A DNA stretch of 64,000 nucleotides. Source: an uncultured Prevotella sp. GTDB lineage: Bacteria; Bacteroidota; Bacteroidia; Bacteroidales; Bacteroidaceae. The stretch spans positions 9,235 to 73,234 of the forward strand of contig CALCVT010000106.1 in assembly GCA_937906495.1 (NCBI GenBank). The letters run 5' to 3'. Positions 18,675-27,180 of the stretch are shown in pieces. Each line of letters starts with the position of its first letter. The first letter of the stretch is position 1. The position numbers and the translations under genes were made by a program. The notes under the pieces are model-generated. The model did no database searches. It had not been told where the DNA came from and saw only the letters and a list, made by a program, of their open reading frames with translations.

Positions 18675-19343
18675 CTAAGTTTTGCGTACAAGACGGGTAG
18701 TATCGACAGTTCCAGCACCGAGCAGCAGGGTTTGGGTATGAGCAGCCTTTCCGGCCAAACGAATAGAACCGGCTCCCGAAAGTTCGGCACGCAAGTAGTT
18801 GGTGTCTATTCCTTCCAGATTGACCGAACCTGCCCCCTCAAGCACTACGTCAACTTGTGGTGCCTGTAATTGCTTGCACAAAATTGCCCCTACACCTCCT
18901 AGCTTTACACTGAAGGGAGTATGGAGTTTCAGGTATCCCAGGCGCAGGCACTTGCCTCCGGCCAGTTCAAAGTAGTTAACAGCCGGAGCATAGATGTGTA
19001 CAACGGGCACTTCGCGCTCAGAGGAGTTGTAATACTTTCCGGCATCTACCACCAGTTTACTGCCCGACACAACGCTAAAAGTCATTTTATTGAGCAGCGG
19101 CTGGGGGGCCTGGAGTTCTATGCGGCAAGGTGTTCCCGGTGCCGTCTGCGTATAGGTAACATCAGCAAAACAGTCAATTTCGACAGTTGCAAAAGATGCT
19201 GCATGTATTGTTCGGCGCTGGTATCCCGTGGTGTCAACGTGTTGTGAAGCCACGTTCATCATTACCTCGCGGATGTTAGTTTGGCGGCAGCCGGTTGCTG
19301 TGAGCAGCAAGCTGGCTACGAGCCACATATAACGCTGTTTCAT
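18675..19343 (-). CDS. DUF2807 (head-GIN domain) lipoprotein
   Basis: The signal peptide with lipobox ATGC (Cys19) indicates lipid anchoring. The body is a right-handed beta structure with recurring Gly-x-Gly turns (LGGVGAILC, LEGAGSVNLEGI, LSGAGSIRLAG, LLGAGTVDTTRL), the signature of the DUF2807 head-GIN domain. The family is called putative auto-transporter adhesin in databases, but a function has not been shown to my knowledge. 222 residues is normal. Confidence 0.82.
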   Translation of the reverse strand: MKQRYMWLVASLLLTATGCRQTNIREVMMNVASQHVDTTGYQRRTIHAASFATVEIDCFADVTYTQTAPGTPCRIELQAPQPLLNKMTFSVVSGSKLVVDAGKYYNSSEREVPVVHIYAPAVNYFELAGGKCLRLGYLKLHTPFSVKLGGVGAILCKQLQAPQVDVVLEGAGSVNLEGIDTNYLRAELSGAGSIRLAGKAAHTQTLLLGAGTVDTTRLVRKT

Positions 19344-19458
19344 AAGTGTGTGTTATGCGCTTAAGGTTCAAATAAGGCGGGCTGCAGAGTTCCCGGCCCT
19401 ATTAAAAGGTGTGTCGCGTTGCGTCAATATGTATGCGTACACCAATCTTTGGCAGTGA

Positions 19459-20064
19459 TTAAGCTTGCAGCAAGGCTTCGGCAGCTTGCTCTTGCTCTGA
19501 ACCCAAATCCATAAATTTAAGTAATGATTTTTGTGCAGCACGTGCTACAGCCATATCAGTTCCCTTCATGGCTGCCATGGTTTGGTCCAGATATTCGTGC
19601 GCATCGCGCTCTGAGGGAACGGCCCCTTGCATAAATAAGCGGGCCATAAGCAAGTAGCCACACAATTGATGCATACTGTCGGCAGCTGCAATCCACTCAA
19701 AGGCCTTGCCCGACGCCCAGGGCGCACGGCTAAACAGGTGCATCACCGTGCACTCTGCCTCCTCGACAAAGCGCATTTGCGACACCCACACTTCGGCCAG
19801 TTCAGCATCAAAGCGCTCAACGGGCATAAGCATGCCGGCCAGCAGGCGGCACTCGCGTATATCTTCTTTCCACAAGGCTGCCGCCAGTTCGTAGCTGTGC
19901 TCAAAGTTTTGAGCCATCTGCTGCAAGCGAGGCAGTTCAACACCAAAGTTTACTTTATAAGTCAAGCCCTTTTCGCGCATGGACGCGCTCACGGGGCCGT
20001 TCATTCTTCCGCGCAAGGAGCGCTTCACGTGCCGTATTTGTTCGGCCAGTTCCTGATTTTCCAT
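19459..20064 (-). CDS. DNA alkylation repair family protein (AlkD-like, HEAT repeats)
   Basis: A 201-residue all-helical protein. KVNFGVELPRLQQMAQNF followed by LWKEDIRECRLLAGML matches the AlkC/AlkD family (PF08713), whose HEAT-like repeats bind damaged DNA. AlkD excises N3- and N7-alkylpurines. The catalytic Asp/Trp set of true AlkD cannot be confirmed by eye, and Bacteroidetes members are often divergent, so glycosylase activity is not certain. Start at MENQELAEQ (20064). Confidence 0.72.
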   Translation of the reverse strand: MENQELAEQIRHVKRSLRGRMNGPVSASMREKGLTYKVNFGVELPRLQQMAQNFEHSYELAAALWKEDIRECRLLAGMLMPVERFDAELAEVWVSQMRFVEEAECTVMHLFSRAPWASGKAFEWIAAADSMHQLCGYLLMARLFMQGAVPSERDAHEYLDQTMAAMKGTDMAVARAAQKSLLKFMDLGSEQEQAAEALLQA

Positions 20065-20579
20065 TTTACGTAAGGTTTGCTTGAGTGTACGGTGCAAAGT
20101 TCAAATGCATGCCGGCTTAAACGCTGCATCAGCCGGTCGCTTTACCCTAAAAAGGCAACACTCTGTAAGTATGACTGCTTGCACGGCTTCCCGCGAACGG
20201 CAACATCAGACATCACTGAACTCTACACTTATGTCAAGGCAAAGATACGGCAAAATTGGCGCAACGTAAAAATTTTTCGCATTTTTCTTTATTGGCTTTA
20301 CCTGTTATAGCAGCTGTACGGAGTGAGGTATTGCGCCTAAGGCACTTTGGTACAGCTATAACCATCATTGTTGTTTTTGACAAAGGGATGTAAAATTCTA
20401 TACAAGGGATGTTTTTTGTTTTACCTTTATCGGATGCAACTCACCTATTTTTTTAATGCAACAAAGTGTCTGGGTGCAGGAATGGCAGTGCAAAATAAGG
20501 CCAGCAAGCGCTCCTTTCCAATTTTTATACTACCTTTGCGACCGACAAATTCTTTCCCTAACCTCCTATATTGTTACAC
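20065..20579. other. Intergenic region between divergent genes
   Basis: 515 bp with no supportable gene. It holds an interrupted inverted repeat (GTTATA...GCTGTAC near 20304-20319 against GTACAGCTATAAC at 20350-20362) and, near its end, a TACCTTTG element (20531-20538) that fits the -7 box of the DPP III promoter. Confidence 0.5.
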
Positions 20580-22637
20580 ATGAAACAAAAACTTGTAACC
20601 ATGATGCTATCAGCTGCTGCCACATGGGGTATTTGTACACCCGAGGTGCAGGCCCAAAAAGCGCCGGACAACTTTAAGTACACCGACGAGCAATTTGCCG
20701 ATATACAAATGCTCCGCTACAAGGTGGAGGGTTTTGAGAAACTCTCGCTAAAAGAAAAAACCTTTATTTATTATTTGCAAGAAGCTGCTCTCGAAGGCCG
20801 TGACATCCTTTTTGACCAAAACGGACGTTACAACCTGCGCATCCGCCGCATGCTCGAGGCTGTTTATACCGACTGGAACGGCGACCGTAACAGTGCCTTT
20901 TTTAAAGGACTGTCTACTTATCTGAAGCGAGTTTGGTTCTCATCGGGCATTCATCACCACTATGGCAGCGAAAAGTTCCAACCCGAATTTAAAGCCGACG
21001 ACCTGCGTGCTGCACTCAAACAACTGCCGGCCGAAAAGCTTCCTTTAAGTACTGGACAAAGTGTAGACCAGTTGTGCAATGAGATTTTCCCCGTAATTTT
21101 CAACCCCGCGGTTATGCCCATGCGCGTAAACCAAAAGGATGGCGAAGACTTGATTCTGACCTCGGCCGAAAATTATTATGCTCCGGGCATCACACAAGCC
21201 GAAGCCGAAGAATTTTACAAACAACGCAAACCGGCCGACGACCCGCGCCCTATTATGATGGGTATGAACAGCCGCCTTTCGCGCGACGACTACGGACAGC
21301 TAACTGAGCGGGTATGGCGCATCGGTGGCCTCTATTCGCCGGCTTTGGAACGCATTGTCGACAACCTGCTCAAAGCTCGCCCCTATGCCGACACGCGCGA
21401 ACAGCAAAAGGTTATCGACCTGCTGGTTGAGGTATACCGCACTGGCGACCTCCGCACCTTTGACGACTATGCCATTCACTGGCTCAAAGATACGGAAAGC
21501 CTCATCGACTTTGTATGCTACTTTACCGAAAACTACGGCGACCCGCTGGGCATGAAGGCATCGTGGGAAGCTATTGTGAACTTCAAGGATCTGGAAGCTA
21601 CTGAGCGTACCAAGAAACTCTCGGCCAACGCACAGTGGTTTGAAGACAACTCGCCTGTAGCTCCGCAATTTAAAAAAGAAAAAGTCAAAGGCATTTCGGC
21701 CAAAGTAATTACTGCAGCTATCCTGGGTGGCGACCTCTACCCCTCTACAGCTATCGGTATTAACCTGCCTAACTCCGATTGGGTTCGCCGCGAACACGGC
21801 TCGAAAAGTGTGACCATCGGCAACCTTACTGCTGCATATAGCAAGGCTTCGCATGGTTCGGGCATGGACAAGGAGTTTATTATCGACGAACCTACCCGCA
21901 AACTTGTTGAACAATATGGTGCTACTTGCGACGACTTGCATACCGACTTGCACGAATGCTTAGGTCATGGCAGCGGCAAACTCCTGCCCGGAACTGACCC
22001 CGATACGCTCAAAGCCTACGGTTCGACCATCGAGGAGGCACGTGCCGACCTCTTTGGCCTGTACTACATGGCCGACCCCAAAATGGTAGAACTCGGACTG
22101 ACTCCAAACGACGAAGCTTACAAGAGCCAATACTATACTTACATGATGAACGGCCTCATGACGCAGCTCGTACGCATTAAACCGGGCAACACCATTGAGG
22201 AGGCTCACATGCGCAACCGCGCCCTTATTGCCAATTGGGCCTTTGAAAAGGGTAAAGACCAAAAAGTGGTTGAACTGGTTAAGAAGAAAGGTAAAACCTT
22301 TGTGAAGGTAAACGACTACCAGGCTCTACGCCAACTCTTTGGCAAACTCCTGGCCGAAATTCAACGCATCAAGAGCGAGGGAGACTACGAAGCTGCACGC
22401 CAAATGGTTGAGAACTATGGCGTAAAGATTGACCCCAAACTGCACCAGGAAATTTTGGCTCGCTACGAAAAACTGAACCTGGCCCCCTACAAGGGATTCA
22501 TCAACCCGGTGTATAAAGCTGTGCGCGATGCGCAGGGTAACATTACCGACGTAACCATAGACTACACGGAGGCTTACGATGCCCAAATGCTGCGTTACAG
22601 CAAGGACTACTCACCCCTGCCTAACGTAAACGAATAA
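20580..22637 (+). CDS. Dipeptidyl peptidase III (M49 family), secreted or periplasmic
   Basis: Zinc peptidase that releases dipeptides from N-termini of oligopeptides. The M49 signature HECLGH (HExxGH) has ligands H458 and H463 with catalytic E459. The third zinc ligand is in EEARADLF (E486). The 685-residue length is close to that of the Bacteroides thetaiotaomicron enzyme. Bacteroidetes copies are often mislabelled dihydrofolate reductase. Start at MKQKLV gives a signal peptide with cleavage near EVQAQ, so it should act in the periplasm. It is a single-gene unit with a -7 element at 20531 and a very strong terminator. Confidence 0.9.
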   Translation: MKQKLVTMMLSAAATWGICTPEVQAQKAPDNFKYTDEQFADIQMLRYKVEGFEKLSLKEKTFIYYLQEAALEGRDILFDQNGRYNLRIRRMLEAVYTDWNGDRNSAFFKGLSTYLKRVWFSSGIHHHYGSEKFQPEFKADDLRAALKQLPAEKLPLSTGQSVDQLCNEIFPVIFNPAVMPMRVNQKDGEDLILTSAENYYAPGITQAEAEEFYKQRKPADDPRPIMMGMNSRLSRDDYGQLTERVWRIGGLYSPALERIVDNLLKARPYADTREQQKVIDLLVEVYRTGDLRTFDDYAIHWLKDTESLIDFVCYFTENYGDPLGMKASWEAIVNFKDLEATERTKKLSANAQWFEDNSPVAPQFKKEKVKGISAKVITAAILGGDLYPSTAIGINLPNSDWVRREHGSKSVTIGNLTAAYSKASHGSGMDKEFIIDEPTRKLVEQYGATCDDLHTDLHECLGHGSGKLLPGTDPDTLKAYGSTIEEARADLFGLYYMADPKMVELGLTPNDEAYKSQYYTYMMNGLMTQLVRIKPGNTIEEAHMRNRALIANWAFEKGKDQKVVELVKKKGKTFVKVNDYQALRQLFGKLLAEIQRIKSEGDYEAARQMVENYGVKIDPKLHQEILARYEKLNLAPYKGFINPVYKAVRDAQGNITDVTIDYTEAYDAQMLRYSKDYSPLPNVNE

Positions 22638-22663
22638 TCTCACCTTTGTGGTATTAAACTTTT

Positions 22664-22705
22664 ATACAAGCCATGGCCCATAAAACGGCCATGGCTTGTA
22701 TTTTT
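22664..22705 (+). terminator. Terminator of the DPP III gene
   Basis: A perfect 15-bp stem (22664-22678 with 22687-22701), 8-nt loop, then TTTTATT. Confidence 0.88.
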
Positions 22706-22726
22706 ATTATCGTTAGCTATGCAGAA

Positions 22727-22755
22727 GGGCTCGCTGGCATCATACCAACGAGCCC
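22727..22755 (-). terminator. Probable terminator of the thi operon
   Basis: On the minus strand an 11-bp stem (GGGCTCGTTGG with CCAGCGAGCCC, one G-U) and a 7-nt loop lie 67 bp past thiF. A second small hairpin, CCCGAAC-GT-GTTCGGG at 22806-22821, abuts the thiF stop. Confidence 0.6.
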
Positions 22756-22821
22756 TATTACCTATTTCTGCAATATTATATTACACTACAAACTCTATGA
22801 GCTATCCCGAACGTGTTCGGG

Positions 22822-23523
22822 TTAGAATTCTAAACAGTAAGTTTCGAGTGTGCCAAGGTTTATGGTCCATAAACGTCCGGTAAGCAGTTCGCCAAAACCT
22901 GCCACTAACTGCATGGCCTGCTGAGCCATTATATTGCCCACCACTCCAGGTACCGTACCCAGAATTTCCTTACCGGGCTGAGGCATAGACAACATGGCCT
23001 GTTCGTCGGGGTAAAGGTCGCGGTAACGACGCGGCGATGCACCATAATGGAACACACTCACCTGCCCTTCGAGTCCACCTACTGCCCCATAAATATAGGG
23101 CTTGCCAAGCTGGGCACAGGCATCGTCAATAACGTAACGTGTGGCAAAATTGTCGCAACCATCAATCACCAGGTCGTAACTGCTAATCAAGTTGCAGGCA
23201 TTGCTGGCCGTAAAGCGCCCTACATGAGGGCGTAAACACACCTCGCTGTTAAGATTGGCCAAACGCTGGGCAGCTGCCTTGGCTTTGGGTTGCCCTAACT
23301 GGCTCTCGCCATAAAGCAACTGACGGTGTAGGTTTGTAAGGCTCACCTCATCGTCGTCGATAAACCCAATGGTACCTACTCCGGCCCCGGCCAAGGCCAG
23401 GGCTATGGGGCTACCCAGCCCCCCCACCCCAACTATAAGCATGCTGGCGCGGCTAAGGCGGTTTTGTCCTTCGGCCCCTAACTCAGGTAGGAGCATTTGG
23501 CGATGGTATCTGTTTATTTCCAT
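22822..23523 (-). CDS. thiF: ThiF-type adenylyltransferase (HesA/MoeB/ThiF family)
   Basis: Adenylates the C-terminal Gly-Gly of ThiS so that sulfur can be loaded for thiazole synthesis. The ATP-binding GVGGLGSPIALALAGAGVG is followed by the DDDEVSLTNLHRQ segment (catalytic Asp/Arg/Gln of the E1-like fold) and VIDGCDNFATRY. The CxxC zinc pair present in many MoeB and ThiF proteins is not apparent in these 233 residues. Last gene of the TPP-riboswitch-controlled thiS-thiG-thiH-thiF operon, which supports ThiF over MoeB. Confidence 0.88.
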   Translation of the reverse strand: MEINRYHRQMLLPELGAEGQNRLSRASMLIVGVGGLGSPIALALAGAGVGTIGFIDDDEVSLTNLHRQLLYGESQLGQPKAKAAAQRLANLNSEVCLRPHVGRFTASNACNLISSYDLVIDGCDNFATRYVIDDACAQLGKPYIYGAVGGLEGQVSVFHYGASPRRYRDLYPDEQAMLSMPQPGKEILGTVPGVVGNIMAQQAMQLVAGFGELLTGRLWTINLGTLETYCLEF

Positions 23524-23570
23524 TTTGGGGGTTGTTTAGATACATGCCGCAGCCCGGAGGCCAGACATCA

Positions 23571-24701
23571 TTACTGTTTTTTCCACAAGTCGAACGATCC
23601 GTCCCAATCCTTCCATACGGGTTCGACACCGGCACGGCGCAATGCCTCGACCACCTCGTCGACCGAACGGGGATCGGTAACTTCAAACTGTTCGAGCGCT
23701 TCGACATGGGTAGCATAGCCGCCCGGCTCTGTTTTACTACCGGCCGACATGGTCGTCACACCAAGTGTGGCCATGTGATTGCGAAAATCGGGGCACTCGC
23801 GGGTACTATACGAAATATCGACATCGTGGTCGAAAATACGCATGGCAAAGGTGAGCTGTGCCAATTCGCGGTCGGTCATGATACAGTTGGGTTGGAAACC
23901 GCCATTCTCAGCCGGACACATACGCGGAAAGTTTACGCTGTACTTGGTGCGCCAATAGTGCTTTTGCAGGTAGCGCAAATGACGGGCCAGCATGGTGAGG
24001 TCGGTACGCCACTCTTTTTCCAAACCAATAAGCACACCCATGCCTATGGAGTGAACTCCGGCCTGCCCCATACGGTCGAAACCATTTACACGCCACTCAA
24101 AATTCGACTTCATGCCACGCGGGTGATAAAGCTTATAGTTTTCGCGATGATACGTTTCTTGAAAGCAAATAACACCGTTCATGCCATGCTTCACCAACTC
24201 GGCATACTCTTCGGCCGCCAGTGGCATAACTTCGATTTTAAGGTTCGAAAAGTAAGGCTTTGCCAAATCGAGCGCCTTAGCCAAATAGGGTACGCCTGCT
24301 TTGGCCGGATTCTCGCCTGTTACGAGCAGCAGGTTTTCAAAGGGGCCAAGTTTTTTAATAGCCTCATACTCCTGTACCATCTCGTCGGGAGTAAGAATGG
24401 TACGCTTCATTTTATTGGCTATATGAAAGCCGCAATACACGCAAGAGTTTGTGCAGGAGTTGGTAAGGTAAAGCGGAATAAAGAGCGAAACGGTACGCCC
24501 GAATCGCTTTTCGGTATAATGCCGTGCCAACTGCGCCATGGTTTCGAGATAAGGCTCTGCAGCCGGCGAAATAAGGGCCATGAAGTCATCGACATCGCAA
24601 CGGTCCTTTTGAAGGGCACGCACCACGTCGGCCTCGGTTTTAGCAGCGATGGCAGCAGTGGTTTCGTCCCACGAATAGGATAAAAGTTCTTCTGAAAACA
24701 T
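23571..24701 (-). CDS. thiH: 2-iminoacetate synthase ThiH (radical SAM tyrosine lyase)
   Basis: Cleaves tyrosine to dehydroglycine (2-iminoacetate) and p-cresol for the thiamine thiazole. The radical-SAM cluster motif CxxxCxxC appears as CTNSCVYCGF. LVTGENPAKAG and later MCPAENGGFQPN are typical of ThiH. The 376-residue length is normal. An oxygen-sensitive enzyme of this type instead of glycine oxidase ThiO fits an anaerobe. It lies between thiG (24-bp gap) and thiF. Confidence 0.95.
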   Translation of the reverse strand: MFSEELLSYSWDETTAAIAAKTEADVVRALQKDRCDVDDFMALISPAAEPYLETMAQLARHYTEKRFGRTVSLFIPLYLTNSCTNSCVYCGFHIANKMKRTILTPDEMVQEYEAIKKLGPFENLLLVTGENPAKAGVPYLAKALDLAKPYFSNLKIEVMPLAAEEYAELVKHGMNGVICFQETYHRENYKLYHPRGMKSNFEWRVNGFDRMGQAGVHSIGMGVLIGLEKEWRTDLTMLARHLRYLQKHYWRTKYSVNFPRMCPAENGGFQPNCIMTDRELAQLTFAMRIFDHDVDISYSTRECPDFRNHMATLGVTTMSAGSKTEPGGYATHVEALEQFEVTDPRSVDEVVEALRRAGVEPVWKDWDGSFDLWKKQ

Positions 24702-24725
24702 GTTTATTGTCCGTTAATGCGAGGG

Positions 24726-25499
24726 TCAGTCGAGAAATGCGGTAAGCGGTGAGCTGGCCTTAGCCTCGAATGAATGTACTTGGGCAGCGAGTCCGGCCTC
24801 AAAAGCTTCGCGTCCGGCCTCGACAGCCTTTTTAAAGGCACGCGCCATGTCGGCAGGGCGGGCAGCAACCGCAATGGCCGTATTGACCAAACAAGCCGAA
24901 GCTCCCATCTCCATAGCCTCGGCTGCATGGCTGGGTGCTCCAATACCGGCATCAACCACCACGGGCACGTTGCTCTGCTCAATAATGATGCGCAGAAAGT
25001 CGCGTGTTTGAAGCCCGCGATTTGTACCGATGGGAGCTCCTAAAGGCATAACAGCTGCTGCTCCAGCCTCCTCAAGATGCTTGCAGAGCGTAGGGTCGGC
25101 CTGGCAGTAAGGCAGCACAATAAAGCCTAACTTTACCAACTCTTCGGTAGCCTTGAGTGTTTCGGTACTGTCGGGCAAAAGATAGCGCGGGTCGGGATGA
25201 ATTTCGAGTTTTAACCAATTGGTACCAAATGCCTCGCGAGCCATTTGGGCAGCAAATACGGCCTCTTCGGCGGTTCGAACCCCCGAGGTGTTGGGTAACA
25301 ACTGGATGCGTTCGTTACAGATGTGGCGGAGCATATCGTCGTTTGCATCTTCGAGTTCGATGCGTTTCATGGCAACAGTCACCATCTCAGATTCGGAAGC
25401 GAGAATAGCCTCCTGCATTTCGGTATTGCTGCGGAACTTACCTGTTCCGAGAAAAAGGCGCGAGTGAAAATCGCGGCCTGCAATCTGAAGTATGGACAT
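24726..25499 (-). CDS. thiG: Thiazole synthase
   Basis: Condenses deoxyxylulose 5-phosphate, dehydroglycine and ThiS thiocarboxylate into the thiazole phosphate. Family segments visible are LFLGTGKF, the imine-forming lysine region [24 protein letters not shown] and [20 protein letters not shown]. The 257-residue length is standard. Third-from-last gene of the thi operon. Confidence 0.96.
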   Translation of the reverse strand: MSILQIAGRDFHSRLFLGTGKFRSNTEMQEAILASESEMVTVAMKRIELEDANDDMLRHICNERIQLLPNTSGVRTAEEAVFAAQMAREAFGTNWLKLEIHPDPRYLLPDSTETLKATEELVKLGFIVLPYCQADPTLCKHLEEAGAAAVMPLGAPIGTNRGLQTRDFLRIIIEQSNVPVVVDAGIGAPSHAAEAMEMGASACLVNTAIAVAARPADMARAFKKAVEAGREAFEAGLAAQVHSFEAKASSPLTAFLD

Positions 25500-25566
25500 A
25501 ATATAAATGTATATGGAAAATTAAAAGGTTATGCAATTGAATGAGGTAAAAGTTAGGGCAAAAGCA

Positions 25567-25764
25567 CTATCCACCACAGGCAGCTTTAATAATAGTGATG
25601 CGGCTACCTTCTATAAGGGTGTGGTCTGCCCAGGCAGTACGCTTTACAATATGGTTGTCTACGGCTACTGCTACGCCTTGGGCCGGCAATTGGAGTTCAC
25701 AGACTAAGGCTTCGAGTGTAGGGGCCTGCGTTTGCAACTCTTTTCCGTTTAAAATAACTTTCAT
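25567..25764 (-). CDS. thiS: Sulfur carrier protein ThiS
   Basis: A 65-residue ubiquitin-like sulfur carrier ending in the functional Gly-Gly (KAACGG), with VAVAVDNHIVKR in the core. ThiF adenylates this terminus and the thiocarboxylate donates sulfur to ThiG. Start at the ATG at 25764 (MKVILNGKEL); the longer frame to 25815 runs into the riboswitch expression platform. First gene of thiS-thiG-thiH-thiF. thiC, thiE and thiD are not in this cluster. Confidence 0.93.
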   Translation of the reverse strand: MKVILNGKELQTQAPTLEALVCELQLPAQGVAVAVDNHIVKRTAWADHTLIEGSRITIIKAACGG

Positions 25765-25879
25765 GATGCGGATTATCGGTAATTTGGGTTTGGCGCGAAA
25801 CAAAAGGAGAGCCAACCTGCGCGCCCTGCCAGCGCCTACGGGCTATCGATGGGCGATAACCGAAAAAGGCAGGAAAAAG

Positions 25880-25967
25880 GCGTACAATGCCTACGGCAGC
25901 ATTAACTGCATCAGGTCGTAAGGGTATAATCTCAGCCTTCTGCCAGACGGGCAGAACCGGCACCCCT
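25880..25967 (-). promoter_or_regulatory. TPP (THI-box) riboswitch upstream of thiS
   Basis: Read on the minus strand the element begins GGGGTGCC. It continues with GGCTGAGA (CTGAGA core), then ACCTGATGCAGTTAATGC (THI box) and GCCGTAGGCA. These are the conserved elements of the thiamine pyrophosphate aptamer, in order. About 115 nt separate it from the thiS start. That stretch holds an 8-bp hairpin (GGTTATCG/CGATAGCC) and a CCTGCC/GGCAGG pairing that could form the switching helices; no U-tract is obvious, which favours translational control. Confidence 0.93.
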
Positions 25968-26042
25968 TTATATCGCATGGCAAAAGTACAAAAGTTTTTC
26001 GGCTTTGCATCTTCCTGCAGGCTTTTTTCGCAGGGGCTTAAG

Positions 26043-26087
26043 TCGAAAAAGGACGGAAAATCGCTGTATAGCGATTTTCCGTCCTTT
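26043..26087 (-). terminator. Terminator of the OmpA lipoprotein gene
   Basis: An 18-bp perfect stem (26048-26065 with 26070-26087) with a 4-nt loop. On the minus strand the 3' arm runs into CCTTTTTCG. It lies 68 bp past the stop. Confidence 0.85.
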
Positions 26088-26155
26088 AAATAGGTACTAA
26101 CTACACCTAGCGACCGGTGTAATTGCGCTTTTCTTGAACTGGTTTAAACGAATCT

Positions 26156-27025
26156 CTACTTTTCCTGTTCAGGAGCCTCGTCTATGAGGTCCATAAACTG
26201 ATCGAGCTTCGGCGTAATAATAATCTGTGTACGGCGGTTGCGCTGCTTGCCTTTCTCGGTAGCATTTGAAGCTACTGGGTTATACTCGCCACGACCGGCA
26301 GCAGTCATACGCTTGGGGTCGACACCATATCGATTTTGGAGAGCCTGTACTACTGATGAAGCGCGCAAGGTCGAAAGATCCCAGTTGTTGCGAATGTTCT
26401 TCTGCGAAATGGGCACATTGTCGGTGTTACCCTCAATCAGCACATCGTAGTCTTTGTAGTCAGCAATAATCTTGGCAATTTTCTCCAAGGTTTCGCCGGC
26501 ACGCGGACCAATCTCGTAGCTTCCGCTCTTATAGAGCATGTTGTCAGCCAGCGAGATGTAAACCACGCCTTTGAGCACCTGTACATCCACATCGTTCATC
26601 TCCTCGCGGGTCAGCGAGCGAGTCAACTTGTTTGTAAGAGCCTGGTTCAAAGAGTCGCTCTTCGATTTGGCATCAACCAACTGCTTGATAAACTTATTGG
26701 AGGCATTGATTTCGTCTACCAACTTAGAGATGTTTACGTTACCGGCCTGCACGTTGCTCTGATACGAATCCTGCAATTTGGAATACGAATCACGCATTTC
26801 CTGATTACGGCGCTGCTCATCGGCCAGACGATCAGCCAAGCTCTTTGAGTTGGTATTACACTCAGCCAGGCGTACCTGGTTTTCGTTATAGTCGCGCTGC
26901 AAATCGCTGTGCTGCGATTTAAGATTCTCGTACTTACTCTGTACGGCTTCGTATTGCTTTTTAGTAACACAGCTGGTCATGAGCACTGCCAAAGCCAGCG
27001 GAAAAATAAGTTTCAAGCACTTCAT
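26156..27025 (-). CDS. OmpA-family lipoprotein with coiled-coil stalk
   Basis: The lipobox MTSC (Cys19) gives a lipoprotein. Residues about 22-125 are a long charged coiled coil. The C-terminal OmpA/MotB domain at about 150-275 carries VLIEGNTDNVPI, LSTLRASSVVQAL and AAGRGEYNPVASNATEKGKQRNRRTQI, the peptidoglycan-binding signature. It should link the outer membrane to peptidoglycan. The layout resembles abundant Bacteroidetes OmpA lipoproteins. It is transcribed alone, from a good promoter match and into a strong terminator. Confidence 0.9.
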   Translation of the reverse strand: MKCLKLIFPLALAVLMTSCVTKKQYEAVQSKYENLKSQHSDLQRDYNENQVRLAECNTNSKSLADRLADEQRRNQEMRDSYSKLQDSYQSNVQAGNVNISKLVDEINASNKFIKQLVDAKSKSDSLNQALTNKLTRSLTREEMNDVDVQVLKGVVYISLADNMLYKSGSYEIGPRAGETLEKIAKIIADYKDYDVLIEGNTDNVPISQKNIRNNWDLSTLRASSVVQALQNRYGVDPKRMTAAGRGEYNPVASNATEKGKQRNRRTQIIITPKLDQFMDLIDEAPEQEK

Positions 27026-27085
27026 AAGCTATATTGTTTAGATATTATTTCAGTCGTTCGTGCATAGATTCAACTCTTTCGGCGC

Positions 27086-27117
27086 GCAAGTTAGGCATTT
27101 CAGACCACTATACCAAA
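27086..27117 (-). promoter_or_regulatory. Promoter of the OmpA lipoprotein gene
   Basis: On the minus strand TTTGG (27117-27113), 19 bp, TAACTTGC (27093-27086). This is close to TTTG-N19-TAnnTTTG, with one mismatch in the -7 box, and leaves a leader of about 55 nt. Confidence 0.6.
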
Positions 27118-27180
27118 CAAATTGACTATTTTTAAGAGCAAGGCATCCCTTTTCAACGGGTGCCTAGAAGTCTTACAAGG

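Noticed and set aside
23532..24683. 383-residue plus-strand frame opposite thiH
   Set aside because: Shadow of thiH, whose radical-SAM motif and operon position are unambiguous.
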